NCBI GenBank assembly: GCA_001247695.2
Contig: LGRX02035171.1
Location: forward strand, 62,001 to 126,000
DNA length: 64,000 nucleotides
Direction: 5' to 3'
From: Cymbomonas tetramitiformis
Lineage: Eukaryota; Chlorophyta; Pyramimonadophyceae; Pyramimonadales; Pyramimonadaceae
Part shown: positions 38,084 to 46,656 of the stretch, piece after piece
How the letters are laid out: each line of letters starts with the position of its first letter
How positions within the stretch are numbered: the first letter of the stretch is position 1
Notes under the pieces: generated by a model
The model's database searches: none
Seen by the model: only the letters and a program-made list of their open reading frames with translations
What the model was told of the DNA's origin: nothing
Made by a program: the position numbers and the translations under genes

Positions 38084-39235
38084 TTATGTGTCCGTTTCTA
38101 CAGCGATTAATCTTGCGTTGATATCTTTTAGCTGATGCATGAAAAGCGCGCACATCTCTTGGGCGCATTTTTGCGCAATCTTGCGAATCTCTTTTTTTAC
38201 AGTATCGGCTTGTGTGTGTAAGTCGGGAGCCTGGGTCAATGATACGCCATTTTCGGAATCCATGGATGACATTTCAGACACCTCTGTGGATTTTTTAATG
38301 TTGTCCTTGTTATCAAAAATGACGCTATTGATCTTCCGTAGCGTATCCAGCGTCATTTTGGTGAGCGATACCGGTTCATACAGCCCGCTGTTGTTTGTGT
38401 CGTACACATCGGGTATGTATATTTGTTTGTTCTCGTAATTCTCGGTCAGCTCGTTGATGGATGATTGAACGTGCTGATCGAAATAAGTTTGGAAAGCGCT
38501 GTCCTGACCTTGAGTATCATTAGTTTCCAAATTCACATCGCACAGAGGAAAATGTAACCGGCACTGCGTGCTCGGAGCTTCGGTCTTTTGCTTTTTTCCC
38601 TCGTAAATTTTGGAATGGCACAATTTGCTTTGCAGTTGTCTTTTTTTGGCAATGTTGCTATTTTGACCGTCCGTGTGATCAATACTTGTGAGGCTTCGAA
38701 AGAATTTCGGTTCGAAGCGGCTATAGAAATATCTTACGCATATTGTAGGTGTACACGCGGCTGGAGGGAAATTGTCGAATTCTCTTGGCAAGTTTTTCTT
38801 CTTCTTGTTCTTCATGCTTTTAAAGTATTGAGCGTACACGCAATCTGATATATTGAGTGGAAGTTTAGGATGGCTGTTCCCGCGTTTTAAATCATTTATC
38901 ATAATAAAGCTCTGGAACAATTTGTTATCGTACTTTTGTACCAGCTTCATGTGCAAATGTTCATCATTCACGTATCTGTAAGCGTAACTGACAACAGCAT
39001 CAGACAACAAGTCGCTCGTCTTTTGTGTTTTTAAGGTTTGCTGTATTTTTTTGTACTCGTTCCACTCGTACGACGTGCCGATGTGGGCGGTATAAAAGGA
39101 TACACCAGCAATTTTGATGATCTGGATATTTTTTCGTGGATCAGGTTGTAAGGTGTATTTTTCTGGATAGCGTATAATTTGCATCCATTGCTCGTACTCC
39201 TTATTGGCCTGCTCCGACGATGTTTTCTTATCCAT
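38084..39235 (-). CDS. Unknown protein next to the PLV insertion, 383 aa
   Basis: The frame is open into the PLV terminal repeat (to 39523), but the ATG at 39235 (MDKKTSSEQANKEYEQWMQI) is the sensible start, giving 383 aa. The middle is basic (KNKKKKNLPREFDNFPP), the C-terminal third acidic and helical, ending with a possible coiled coil. No family recognised. The PLV terminus lies only about 165 bp upstream of this start, so the insertion may affect its promoter. The TA box at 39333-39340 remains on the gene side. Confidence 0.62.
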   Translation of the reverse strand: MDKKTSSEQANKEYEQWMQIIRYPEKYTLQPDPRKNIQIIKIAGVSFYTAHIGTSYEWNEYKKIQQTLKTQKTSDLLSDAVVSYAYRYVNDEHLHMKLVQKYDNKLFQSFIMINDLKRGNSHPKLPLNISDCVYAQYFKSMKNKKKKNLPREFDNFPPAACTPTICVRYFYSRFEPKFFRSLTSIDHTDGQNSNIAKKRQLQSKLCHSKIYEGKKQKTEAPSTQCRLHFPLCDVNLETNDTQGQDSAFQTYFDQHVQSSINELTENYENKQIYIPDVYDTNNSGLYEPVSLTKMTLDTLRKINSVIFDNKDNIKKSTEVSEMSSMDSENGVSLTQAPDLHTQADTVKKEIRKIAQKCAQEMCALFMHQLKDINARLIAVETDT

Positions 39236-39332
39236 GATGTTTAAGTGTGTTTGGTGGAAACGCTTCTCCGCAACAATAGGAGCGGTCCATACACACAACA
39301 AAACATAGGCGCAAGTGAGCGCGTAAGCGTGT

Positions 39333-39340
39333 ATATATAC
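39333..39340 (-). promoter_or_regulatory. TA box between the 38084 gene and the PLV end
   Basis: Short TATATATA run followed by CGCAC, about 98 nt upstream of the leftward start at 39235 and 60 bp outside the PLV terminus. Confidence 0.35.
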
Positions 39341-39437
39341 GCACCGTTTCTTTTTCCTTAATATGCGGTAGTCATCATGGAGGTGGTAACGACGCCTTCG
39401 GTCTCTTATCCACGTCAGCATACCACGTCGACGTGGG

Positions 39438-39532
39438 CCAATTAGAATGCAGTATTTCGTCCACGTGTCGCAACGCAGCCAAAGGGCGGCTGCGATCAAA
39501 GACACGTGGCAAAAATACTGCATTCTAATTGG
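39438..39532. repeat. 95-bp palindrome near the left PLV end
   Basis: Arms CCAATTAGAATGCAGTATTT and its complement enclose CACGTGTC/GACACGTG and a GCAGCC/GGCTGC stem with an AAAGGGC loop. It can fold into a long hairpin. It carries CCAAT-box and CACGTG motifs in both directions. Candidate terminal recognition site, hairpin end or bidirectional promoter. Confidence 0.85.
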
Positions 39533-39904
39533 TCCACGAGGTGGTATGGTGACGTGGATTTCAAGACCTATGGTCTCCTACGTGTCACTGATTATCACAT
39601 ATGTCCCTGGCATATACGGCGTTATACGTAGTAGTAGTGCTATAAGGTACGGCGTACGAATTGTACCAATAATATTGCGACACGTGTCACCTTGGTGCTG
39701 TAAGGTACGGCGTATGAATACGCCGCAGTTACATATAAACCTGAAATTTGCGGGCAACAAAATTTAACTTTGGGATCGCGATTTAATTTACATATACGAT
39801 GATGATGATTGATGAAAAGATAAATAGATAAATAATAATAATAATAATAATAATAGGTTGGATGTTTGATAACAATATATACTCATATTTTTGTGTTTTC
39901 CATG

Positions 39905-40033
39905 CGGTTGGAGGTTGGCGGTTGGAGGTTTGTTTTGAAACTTTTCTGTGAGAAGATTTGCGGATTCCGTCAAATTACAAAGTTTGATATAAAAAACTTT
40001 TTAAATGAACCTCCAACCGCCAACCTCCAACCT
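39905..40033. repeat. Complex palindrome, left TIR copy
   Basis: Each arm is a doubled GGTTGGAGGTT unit separated by GGC. The spacer of about 77 nt holds a 16-nt core (AGATTTGCGGATTCCG). A diverged copy of the whole structure lies at 52117-52243, and the mirror copy at 61862-61990. Confidence 0.85.
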
Positions 40034-40200
40034 CAAAAATAATCAAAATTTCGGGTGGAATCAAAATATAAATTTTGAAATGTTTAATTTACCGATAGCG
40101 ATGATGATGATGAATAAAACGATTACCGCACCAGCATTAAATATATATAATAAATATTTGCTGATACGGTAAATATCTATTACTTGACAGTAAATAATTA

Positions 40201-40382
40201 CCGACGCGGTAATCACAGTGTTAAGGATATCATTACCGCATCAGGATTAATAAATATATAATAATATTTGCTGACGCGGTAATCACAGTGTTAAGGATAT
40301 CATTACCGCATCAGGATTAATAAATATATAATAATATTTGCTGACGCGGTAATCACAGTGTTAAGCATATCATTACCGCGTG
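40201..40382. repeat. 70-bp tandem repeats in the left TIR
   Basis: The GACGCGGTAATCACAGTGTTAA unit recurs at exactly 70-bp spacing (40201, 40271, 40341), each flanked by ATTACCG/CGGTAAT inverted pairs. Mirror copy at 61513-61694. Related palindromes occur in gaps between PLV genes. Confidence 0.85.
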
Positions 40383-40522
40383 GGTAGTCAAAACTTTCAC
40401 GTAACAGATAATGATTCAAACGATTACCGGATGGTGATTAATATTATATATATTAATTTTGACAGTGCGGTAACTCGACATTCGATGATATTTACCATAT
40501 ATTTGGCGATGTTAAACTAAAT

Positions 40523-41038
40523 TTATCTTAACCAGTTAATATCTCTTTCGAGATTACATTTATAACAATAATAAAAACATTCAAAGTTTGATCTATTACC
40601 ATATACAGGTTCGTGTTCAGCGGATAATTTATAGAATTGTATTCTTCTTTTGGGCAATACAATTTGAATGTCATTTCGATATAGTTCTCGTATATATTGA
40701 GTTACCAATACTGAACAAGGCATAATCAATATGAATGGTTTATCGATCTTCTTCAATTTAATCATTATATCTTTTTTCAATGTAAACGGTGGATTACTGA
40801 TAATAATATCATAATCTAATTTATCAACCATTTCAAAGAAATCATATTCTTTTTCATGTATTACATCGGTACATCCCATATCTTTTAATAGTTGACCCGA
40901 ACGACCATCCATATAAAAAGGCTCATAAATCACTTTATCTTTCCACGGTTCTATTATATGTTGAATGTTTTGAAAAGCCGATAAGGGTGTCCCGTAGTCA
41001 TCGAATTTTAGAAATGTTTTTGTTGAAAAGGAAGCCAT
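40523..41038 (-). CDS. DNA adenine-N6 methyltransferase
   Basis: 171 aa starting MASFSTKTFLKFDDYGTPLS. The catalytic motif is IIISNPPFTL (NPPF, the N6-adenine form of motif IV), and EPFYMDGRSGQLLKDMG fits the AdoMet-binding motif I region. It modifies adenine in DNA, probably PLV DNA, for protection or regulation. The last 70 nt lie inside the left TIR, so its C-terminal 22 codons are duplicated at the other end of the element. Short for the family and without a separate target-recognition domain, so it may be a minimal enzyme. Confidence 0.82.
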   Translation of the reverse strand: MASFSTKTFLKFDDYGTPLSAFQNIQHIIEPWKDKVIYEPFYMDGRSGQLLKDMGCTDVIHEKEYDFFEMVDKLDYDIIISNPPFTLKKDIMIKLKKIDKPFILIMPCSVLVTQYIRELYRNDIQIVLPKRRIQFYKLSAEHEPVYGNRSNFECFYYCYKCNLERDINWLR

Positions 41039-41169
41039 TTACATTAAACATATATTATTTGAACTCAATCCAACCACGATCTTTTAAGTATTGAATATAA
41101 TCATTGATACTTTTGAATATAAATCTATATAAGTTTTCTATATTCTTTCTTGAAACTTTTGAAATCATT

Positions 41170-41192
41170 TTATATATATATATTATATATAA
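41170..41192 (+). promoter_or_regulatory. TA-rich PLV promoter
   Basis: Near-continuous TA run directly abutting the ATG at 41193. The same TATATA-rich sequence within about 30 nt of the start is found before most PLV genes (for example 41452-41463 and 55712-55725), indicating a common promoter type with very short leaders. Confidence 0.45.
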
Positions 41193-41411
41193 ATGAAAAA
41201 ACCTGCATTGATTCCCGTCGGTATGAAATATTCACAAGATAAACAAGATAGAAATCGTGATAGTAAAGGTAAACATTTGATGGAATATGAACATAGTCAA
41301 TCTGTTAAATCACGCAGAAGAGAGTCAAAAGGAACAACATCAGTAATGAAGAAACTATGGGCGAAAGCCAGAGCTCAAAATAAGAAATCTATCAAAGGTA
41401 TTAAATTATAA
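41193..41411 (+). CDS. Small basic protein, 72 aa
   Basis: 72 aa starting MKKPALIPVGMKYSQDKQDR, rich in Lys, Arg, Ser and Gln. No domain. Small basic proteins of this type are common in PLVs and could package or bind DNA; that role is inferred. Confidence 0.55.
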   Translation: MKKPALIPVGMKYSQDKQDRNRDSKGKHLMEYEHSQSVKSRRRESKGTTSVMKKLWAKARAQNKKSIKGIKL

Positions 41412-41463
41412 GTTAAGTGCGTCGTAAACAGCTTAAGAAAATGAGTATTAGTAATATATAATA

Positions 41464-42915
41464 ATGAGCACTACTACACAAACTACTAATACAACCGTTA
41501 AAAAGAATCCTTATCAAAAAGCGTGTATTGCAAAGAAACCCGAACAATACAAATGCTGTCGAGCTTTGCAAGAGGCTCGTCGTGGTATTAAAAAACAAAT
41601 CGTTTTATTAAATAAAATGAATTGGTTCTTCAATAGTAAAACTAAAGATGCATTAAAAGAACTTCGTGAAATGACTGATGATAATGGTAACAAGCCTTAT
41701 AAAGATGTTTATATTAATATAGAAAATGAAGTTATCGATTCCGCGACCGAATACATTGATCATGTATGTGACACTATTGTTAATGAACCTTCAACTACAG
41801 AATCAAACCAAAAGGAACCTAATAATGTTGAACCAGATAGTTGTCCTATCAAGAAGATAAATGAATTGAAACCAAGTGAAGTATATTTGATGAATTATGA
41901 AGAACTTGCAACAAAGGTTATCAATGATTTGGAATTAACAAAGAATGAAGACCAAACTGAAAACGATAATATTATCAATGAATTTTTAAATGTAAGGTTG
42001 TATGATGGAAATGTTGATGTGGTGTATACTTGGGAACAATTCGAAAAGGATGTAGAGAATGTATATGCTCAATCTGGGAAAACATTAAAAGATTATAAAA
42101 GTAGAGCACGTAAAGTGACAACTACAGACCATCATATACATGATGTAGAGTATTCTATCAAACAAGGTTTTAATGTTTTCAAAGAAGAAATGAATAAAGC
42201 ATATAAATACGATCATTTAGCAAAATCGGTCTTGTGTGTGATTACTAAAATTTACGATGAATGTGATAATAGTTTTCCATATTTGAAAAAGAATCCTGAA
42301 ATATACAAAGAACTGATTGAATTCAAAGATTATCTACATCAAAAGGCTACTGATCATTCTCAAAAGAAGAATGAAGATATGTATATCATTCCATATGAAA
42401 AACTTGTAGAGATTAAACAAAGTAGTAACGATTTACTATTAAACATGATTATTGAGTTTCCAATGAGAGATGATTTTAGTGCGATTCAAGTATATGATAA
42501 TATGGAAGAATTAGGTAAAGATGAAGAACATACTAAGAAAAATTATTATGTAAGAGACATTGGTAAATTAGTATTCAATAAAACGAAGACAAGTGATAAA
42601 TATAAGTTTGATTTTACAGTAGGAGATGAGTTGAAGAATATGCTTGAAGATGATTTACAAAGTGATCCAAGAACATACTTGTTTTCACACAAAGACCATC
42701 CCGATAAACCAGCGGGGCAAATGAGCGGTAATCGAATCAATAGATTGTTTTTCAAACACGGAATAAAAGAGAAGGTTGGTTTTAATACAATACGAAAATC
42801 AGTAGAAACCTATTATAAAGATGCACCATTTGATAAAAGGTATGAAATAGCTAAACAACTTGGTCATACGGTTTCAATCGCAAAAACGTTCTATACTTGT
42901 ACTGGTGAATCTTAA
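41464..42915 (+). CDS. Tyrosine recombinase (integrase)
   Basis: 483 aa. The C-terminal catalytic domain shows the end of the tyrosine recombinase signature in order: Arg in VGFNTIRKSVETYY, His in KQLGHTVSIAK and the nucleophile in TFYTCTG, close to the C-terminus as expected. The N-terminal 200 residues are Asn/Glu/Lys-rich and probably form the DNA-binding and linker regions. Such enzymes integrate and excise circular or linear viral DNA at specific sites. The complex palindrome in the TIRs and interior is a candidate substrate. Replaces the retroviral-type integrase of Polintons, as in many PLVs. Confidence 0.85.
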   Translation: MSTTTQTTNTTVKKNPYQKACIAKKPEQYKCCRALQEARRGIKKQIVLLNKMNWFFNSKTKDALKELREMTDDNGNKPYKDVYINIENEVIDSATEYIDHVCDTIVNEPSTTESNQKEPNNVEPDSCPIKKINELKPSEVYLMNYEELATKVINDLELTKNEDQTENDNIINEFLNVRLYDGNVDVVYTWEQFEKDVENVYAQSGKTLKDYKSRARKVTTTDHHIHDVEYSIKQGFNVFKEEMNKAYKYDHLAKSVLCVITKIYDECDNSFPYLKKNPEIYKELIEFKDYLHQKATDHSQKKNEDMYIIPYEKLVEIKQSSNDLLLNMIIEFPMRDDFSAIQVYDNMEELGKDEEHTKKNYYVRDIGKLVFNKTKTSDKYKFDFTVGDELKNMLEDDLQSDPRTYLFSHKDHPDKPAGQMSGNRINRLFFKHGIKEKVGFNTIRKSVETYYKDAPFDKRYEIAKQLGHTVSIAKTFYTCTGES

Positions 42916-42939
42916 TAATAATTATCTGTTACTTGACAG

Positions 42940-43035
42940 TTTATAATACCGACGCGGTAATCACAGTGTTAACGATCTCATTACCGCACGGGCAAAATAA
43001 TATATATAAAATTTAATCCCAACACGGTAATGCAT
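42940..43035. repeat. TIR-like palindromic spacer
   Basis: Between the recombinase 3' end and the convergent 43054 gene. It repeats the TIR unit GCGGTAATCACAGTGTTAA and ends with an ATTACCG...CGGTAAT pair. It may act as a bidirectional terminator or be a mobile repeat. Confidence 0.7.
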
Positions 43036-43053
43036 TAATTAAACATATATTGT

Positions 43054-43467
43054 CTATCGAGGTATCTTCGGGTAATACGATTTAGTGTATAAAATCTCGG
43101 GCATGAATTCAATCCAATCATCACAGTATTCTTTTATAAACGAACGAAGATCGTCGTAACTACCATCATCTTCTATATCACTCCATCTATATCTATATGT
43201 CTTTATATCTTTCTTTTTTGGTTTTTCAAATGATTCACGGTATAACGACATTAAGAACACTTTAAAATCGGTGCCTAATAGTTTTAGTAGTTTTACAAAA
43301 GGTACATTCTTTTTTATTTGACCTACAACGAAAAACAATAATAAATATTCATTCGTATTGAACATACCGAATTCCTTGGGATATTTACGTTTCTCATCCA
43401 TTAGATAATCGAATTCATTTGATTGTTTTAGATGGTTAATCATCTTTAATGCGAATGATGTTGTCAT
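43054..43467 (-). CDS. Unknown PLV protein, 137 aa
   Basis: 137 aa starting MTTSFALKMINHLKQSNEFD. Helical, acidic C-terminal part (SDIEDDGSYDDLRSFIKEYC) with several aromatic residues. No family recognised. Convergent with the recombinase gene. Confidence 0.55.
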   Translation of the reverse strand: MTTSFALKMINHLKQSNEFDYLMDEKRKYPKEFGMFNTNEYLLLFFVVGQIKKNVPFVKLLKLLGTDFKVFLMSLYRESFEKPKKKDIKTYRYRWSDIEDDGSYDDLRSFIKEYCDDWIEFMPEILYTKSYYPKIPR

Positions 43468-43509
43468 ATTTTTATATTTTTATATTAGTATCATATATTT
43501 TAAGTTATT

Positions 43510-43884
43510 TTATGCGATCCTCATTCTAACATATCCATCGCTATCAGTGTATAGTTCACTTACCTGAATTTTTGGTGGGATTGTTGGTGATACGCCAGAG
43601 TCAAGTGATCGTGGAATATTCGCCAAACGAAATATAGTGTTGCCGTCAACTCCTCCACCACTCGACGCAACGTTAAAAAAAACATTTCCATTATCGAATC
43701 CTGTATTTCTAGTGCTATCCATATCAACGCTTGTAGTTTTAGCAAACATCAATAATCTCGATTGTTCATTGCCTCCTTTCGGTCTCATATTTATATCTCT
43801 ACAGGTTACTTCTCCACCGAGAGGCGAAGTTGTTCGTGTATATATTTTACTTGTAGCTTGAGCTTGTTTACCGATACAATTCAT
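43510..43884 (-). CDS. VGK-tagged virion protein, small (124 aa)
   Basis: 124 aa with N-terminus MNCIGKQAQATSKIYTRTTS, matching the M-x(2-4)-(V/I)GK start shared with the next three genes. The remainder is Gly/Ser/Thr-rich beta sequence. Probably a virion surface or fibre component attached through the shared N-terminal tag; inferred from gene order and the tag. Confidence 0.62.
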   Translation of the reverse strand: MNCIGKQAQATSKIYTRTTSPLGGEVTCRDINMRPKGGNEQSRLLMFAKTTSVDMDSTRNTGFDNGNVFFNVASSGGGVDGNTIFRLANIPRSLDSGVSPTIPPKIQVSELYTDSDGYVRMRIA

Positions 43885-43928
43885 GTCTTATATATAATAA
43901 TATATATATTTATTTTTAATTTTACTTT

Positions 43929-44213
43929 TTATGTTTTTATCTTAAGAGTACCTGCATCGTTCCAAATGTAATTGTTTAAACTTGGTTCGGTCGTTGGTAG
44001 TCCTACGAGTTGCATTTGAAGAAACTCGGGCTGTTGTGTTGCTACTCGAAATTCAACCAAATTTGTTGCATTAATATCGATCGTAGTATCTTGTCCACTC
44101 ATTTGTAGAATACATTCACCATCTGTAGCTCTTAAAAATAAAACTTCAGTTGATACATCATTTTTTGATGTAAATTTAGAACATTGACAGTTTTTACCGA
44201 CAAAGTTAGCCAT
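43929..44213 (-). CDS. VGK-tagged virion protein, small (94 aa)
   Basis: The ATG at 44213 gives MANFVGKNCQCSKFTSKNDV, aligning with the tag of the neighbouring genes; the longer frame to 44312 runs into the next gene and is rejected. 94 aa, beta-rich (VLFLRATDGECILQMSG). Same inferred role as its neighbours. Confidence 0.62.
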   Translation of the reverse strand: MANFVGKNCQCSKFTSKNDVSTEVLFLRATDGECILQMSGQDTTIDINATNLVEFRVATQQPEFLQMQLVGLPTTEPSLNNYIWNDAGTLKIKT

Positions 44214-44239
44214 TTTTTTATATATATTATCTAATTTAT

Positions 44240-46633
44240 TTAAAATTGGAATCTTGCTTGAATATAACATAAAACAGCATCTGGACTGGGTAACGTCACA
44301 GTCTGCATACATACACCGATTATACCAGTAGTCAAACTAGGGAATGTACTAGCTGCAATACCACCAGTACGAACAGCTAACAACTGTCCACGCGTATACA
44401 CACCATCGAGACATTTGACCGATGCAAACCCACTGACAAGAACGAAACATGAAGCACCAGTTAATGAATCTGCTGTTACAATTCCCAATACGGCACAATT
44501 TTGAGTCAATTGCGTAGCAGTGCCTGCGTATGGTATAACACCATTAACTGCTATAGTAGAAGTATCCAATTGAACCACCGTTCCTGATGTGATTGTAGAA
44601 GCAGATGTGTTAACCATCGTGTATACTTCACCAGTAAAGTTATTAGGTGTAGTCGTTGTCTTATATGATGCAGTCAAACCTGTCAATGGTACGCCGTTTA
44701 ACGTAAGGCTCGATGTTGGCGTTGTGTACGCCCAGTCCTGGGAATTCGTCATACGAATGGCTGTACAATCCAAATCACCTGTCAAATTTATATTTCCCCC
44801 AGTATTTCCAATTGCTAAGACTTGAGCCAGCGATCCAACCGATCCACCAGCGACCGTACCAGTTCGTACCTCGTTACTGGCTGAATCGTAATACAATTGT
44901 AATGTTTCACTCGGTACATCGGGCGATGCTCGAATCGGTCTAATATAACATGAACTTGACAAACCTGGGTTCAATTCTGTGTTTGTACCGTTAATCACAA
45001 TATTATTATTTAAACCATCTGCAAGACCACCTGTATTTTGACCTGCCTTTGTTCCTATAAAGATGTTATTTGAACCACTCATACCGTTTTCTCCTGATTC
45101 GCTACCGATACATATATTGTTTTCACCAGTGGTCGCTCCGTTAGCCCCAGTCGATGTACCAAGACATATGTTTTCAGGTCCTAATATTTGTGTAGCATCA
45201 AGAATACCAAGGGCTTGTTTTCCTATCGATATAGAGTTATTGGGTGTTGCTGTAAACATATTACATCTAAAAGTTGATCCCGCGAATGCTCGTTGATATA
45301 CTTGGAATGCACCTTCGTCAGGGGCTTGAACGCCGCCAAAAAAACCGATATCTGTTACTTGCGTTGAGTTACCTGCATTGCATACTCTTTCTAAATCACT
45401 TTGAGTTGTTTCAATCAATTCTTTCGAAGTATTATCGTAATACAATGGTAACATCGTTGTATCATCATACGTGACTGCACGTATCGGTGCTATGATACAT
45501 GAATCGTTCAGTGTATTGTTTAATTCAACACCAGTAGCATTGATACAAATCGAATTATTGACTGCTACAGCGGAGCCCGAATTTTGATTCGCATTGCTTC
45601 CAATAGATACACTATTAATTCCGTGATTAAATTCACCTGCAAATTTTCCAATACAAACACTTGCTTCGCCACAATCATTTTGACCCGCATCGTCTCCAAT
45701 CGCAACAACGAAATCGCTACAGTTATTGTTTCCCGCACCGCTTCCAATGCAAACTGCATCATTTGTAGTTTCAGCGTTGAACGATAGTGTATTACGACCG
45801 ATAGCAATCGAACGGTTTCCAATGTGGTCTGTATTGGTATAAAGTTGAGTCTGCTCTCCTATCGAAACTTTCCCAGCTCCGCCCGTTCCTGATTCGAGTC
45901 GAATATTATTACCACTGATTGTTTCTTGGTCGATAGTCATCGTACCAGTACCAGTAAATGAAACATCTTGAGCGTTTGTAGTTGAACCGATAGCACAAAC
46001 ACTTTGTAAATCTTGAGAGCCGCCACCGCCTGGTAGATTGGTCAAACCTGATCCGTCACCACTGATAATTCCACCTGGGTTCACTGTAAGGTTACCACCG
46101 TTCAATATAACATCGCCATCGTTCACAAGGATTCCCGCTCCCAAAGCACCAACGTTCATTGTCATTTGTTGGAACTGCATCTCGTTGATACCTGTATCAC
46201 TCATCGATAATCTTACCTGTTGAATGGGTTGAGTCGATGATATTTGAAATGTGCTATCTAATGCATCTAAACCTATTTTGAATTTTTCCTCGGTTGCAGG
46301 GTTATTCAAAACAAAGTCATTAATAGCTATACCTGTGTGAACCCTTAACGTTCCATCAGTTTCTATATTGAATTGTTGTCGATGATTTGCAGGATCTGGG
46401 TCGCTTGTATCGAAAAATTTTAAATCGTTTTGATAATTAAAATCGCTCGCCATAGTAATCTCGTTAACTGGATTGCTTGCTACACCAATTTTATTCGCTT
46501 GCAACTCATTCACAACCAGCGGGTCAGGTATCACGCCCGGGTCTCCTGGATTCACACCTTGTCCATTTATCGATAATGTTTTCGTATTAAAATTCGTAGC
46601 ATCGCTTGTCTTTCCTACGAAATTAGTTGACAT
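44240..46633 (-). CDS. Large fibre/adhesin-like protein, 797 aa
   Basis: 797 aa. N-terminal tag MSTNFVGKTSDATNFNTKTL. Mid-regions carry head-type repeats of trimeric adhesins (SIAIGRNTLSFN, CIGSGAGNNNC, VAIGDDAGQNDC, VCIGKFAGEFN, SVSIGSNANQNSG), with a second set around residues 470-535. Phage-fibre linkers recur: LQSVCAIGSTTN, LERVCNAGNSTQ and LAQVLAIGNTGG. The C-terminal 150 residues form a beta-rich tip. It is the likely host-attachment fibre of the PLV virion. Confidence 0.75.
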   Translation of the reverse strand: MSTNFVGKTSDATNFNTKTLSINGQGVNPGDPGVIPDPLVVNELQANKIGVASNPVNEITMASDFNYQNDLKFFDTSDPDPANHRQQFNIETDGTLRVHTGIAINDFVLNNPATEEKFKIGLDALDSTFQISSTQPIQQVRLSMSDTGINEMQFQQMTMNVGALGAGILVNDGDVILNGGNLTVNPGGIISGDGSGLTNLPGGGGSQDLQSVCAIGSTTNAQDVSFTGTGTMTIDQETISGNNIRLESGTGGAGKVSIGEQTQLYTNTDHIGNRSIAIGRNTLSFNAETTNDAVCIGSGAGNNNCSDFVVAIGDDAGQNDCGEASVCIGKFAGEFNHGINSVSIGSNANQNSGSAVAVNNSICINATGVELNNTLNDSCIIAPIRAVTYDDTTMLPLYYDNTSKELIETTQSDLERVCNAGNSTQVTDIGFFGGVQAPDEGAFQVYQRAFAGSTFRCNMFTATPNNSISIGKQALGILDATQILGPENICLGTSTGANGATTGENNICIGSESGENGMSGSNNIFIGTKAGQNTGGLADGLNNNIVINGTNTELNPGLSSSCYIRPIRASPDVPSETLQLYYDSASNEVRTGTVAGGSVGSLAQVLAIGNTGGNINLTGDLDCTAIRMTNSQDWAYTTPTSSLTLNGVPLTGLTASYKTTTTPNNFTGEVYTMVNTSASTITSGTVVQLDTSTIAVNGVIPYAGTATQLTQNCAVLGIVTADSLTGASCFVLVSGFASVKCLDGVYTRGQLLAVRTGGIAASTFPSLTTGIIGVCMQTVTLPSPDAVLCYIQARFQF

Positions 46634-46656
46634 GATTTATAGTATATATTATATAT

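Larger units (their letters stand above)
39400..40592 (+). repeat. Left terminal inverted repeat of the PLV
   Basis: Position x here pairs with 101895-x on the right without indels. The only mismatch I found is A at 39552 against the complement of G at 62343. It contains a 95-bp terminal palindrome, ATA microsatellites (39834-39854), a complex palindrome (39905-40033), 70-bp tandem repeats (40201-40382) and the last 70 nt of the methyltransferase gene. Small frames inside it (mirrored at the right end) are not supported as genes. Confidence 0.95.

Noticed and set aside
1..39399. Assignment of the left block to Nimaviridae, Mirusviricota or a giant-virus family
   Set aside because: TBP, introns and the D5-like ATPase point in different directions, and no polymerase, capsid or terminase gene is in the window.
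39447..39973. Small frames in the left TIR and their mirror copies at 61922-62448
   Set aside because: They translate palindromes and microsatellites, read both strands of the same repeats and show no protein-like composition.
40201..40382. CRISPR-like array in the TIR
   Set aside because: The repeats are contiguous 70-bp units with no variable spacers, and no Cas genes are present.
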